This document shows positions 63,948 through 64,000 of a stretch of DNA of 64,000 bases, piece after piece (position 1 is the first letter of the stretch; each line of letters starts with the position of its first letter). The translations under genes were made by a program, and so were the position numbers. The DNA comes from JBHIYN01 sp041984235 (GTDB taxonomy: Bacteria; Pseudomonadota; Gammaproteobacteria; Ga0077536). Location of the stretch: NCBI GenBank assembly GCA_041984235.1, contig JBHIYN010000008.1, positions 1-64,000 of the forward strand, given 5' to 3'. The notes under the pieces are model-generated. The model saw only the letters and a program-made list of their open reading frames with translations, was not told the origin of the DNA and did not search any database.

Positions 63948-64000
63948 CCTACCTCGCGATCCTCGTCGCGATCGCGGCCGAGTTCACCGTCGGCGGGGTC
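63944..64000 (+). CDS. start of a membrane protein, possibly AmpE
   Basis: Nineteen codons from a GTG that overlaps the ampD stop. The residues TYLAILVAIAAEFTVGGV look like the first transmembrane segment. AmpE commonly follows ampD in Gammaproteobacteria, so it is the best guess, but too little is present to confirm it. The gene runs out of the window. Confidence 0.5.
   Translation, partial: MTYLAILVAIAAEFTVGGV

Overview
The window is a GC-rich, gene-dense bacterial chromosome segment with short intergenic gaps and many 4-bp ATGA or GTGA gene overlaps. The gene content suggests a free-living, aerobic, Gram-negative gammaproteobacterium, probably an uncultured or little-studied lineage. The clues are a homodimeric-type pyruvate dehydrogenase E1 (aceE) with a two-lipoyl aceF, a divergent ppsA/ppsR pair, ampD followed by what may be ampE, a PEP-CTERM-like surface protein, Tat substrates and lipoproteins. 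I see no tRNA, rRNA, CRISPR array, insertion sequence or phage gene. The species assignment is inference only.

Layout. 1-1 kb: the 3' end of a repeat-rich PEP-CTERM-like exported protein. 1-4.6 kb: a zinc-free MDR reductase, an alpha/beta hydrolase and a Na/Pi cotransporter with a PhoU-like tail. 4.7-9.5 kb: a lipid or aromatic-compound type set on the plus strand (thiolase, DUF1329 protein, SDR with a Tyr-to-Phe change, small lipoprotein, cupin, glutathione transferase). 9.5-12.2 kb: modABC molybdate importer. 12.3-13.4 kb: a glutaredoxin/HesB-like/rhodanese fusion and a DUF3012 lipoprotein. 13.4-14.7 kb: a second thiolase.

14.8-24.4 kb is the most interesting stretch. It is an accessory-looking catabolic island: FAD amine/amino-acid oxidase, class III aminotransferase, ATP-dependent hydantoinase/oxoprolinase A and B subunits, a TetR regulator, an LLM flavoprotein and a GNAT acetyltransferase. 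The same 15-bp sequence, AAATAGGTCATTGAC, with a GTCA-N-TGAC palindrome at its core, lies in both promoter regions that could drive its three transcription units. This defines a candidate TetR regulon.

24.4-29.5 kb: a PQQ-propeller/cytochrome c protein, an NDH-2-like flavoprotein, an Rrf2 regulator with a palindrome at its own (apparently leaderless) promoter, and an MFS transporter. 29.6-34 kb: ppc and a sodium:solute symporter. 34-37.2 kb: a Tat-exported PPOX-like protein, an NmrA-like protein, a CDP-alcohol phosphatidyltransferase and a polytopic membrane protein. 37.3-40 kb: an isoquinoline-1-oxidoreductase-type molybdenum hydroxylase pair. 40-44.4 kb: aceEF. 44.5-48.3 kb: a tightly overlapping operon combining a LOG phosphoribohydrolase, a HAD phosphatase, a macrodomain, a second HAD protein and a lipoprotein. 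It looks like a nucleotide or ADP-ribose processing unit.

48.3-52 kb: an MmgE/PrpD protein, a hydratase-like protein with a signal peptide and a permease. 52-55.3 kb: ppsR/ppsA. 55.3-56.8 kb: two tandem paralogues that I cannot assign to a family. 56.9-62.3 kb: a Sel1/SPOR protein, an SRAP/YedK peptidase, a solitary methylene-tetrahydromethanopterin dehydrogenase, and the operon retropepsin-alsT-nadC. 62.4-64 kb: egtD, ampD and the start of a membrane protein that is possibly ampE.

Central carbon control at the PEP/pyruvate node (ppc, ppsA, ppsR, aceEF) is spread through the right half. The left half is dominated by oxidation and degradation genes. All starts were chosen from ribosome-binding sites, overlaps and family length by eye; family calls rest on recognised motifs, not on database searches.
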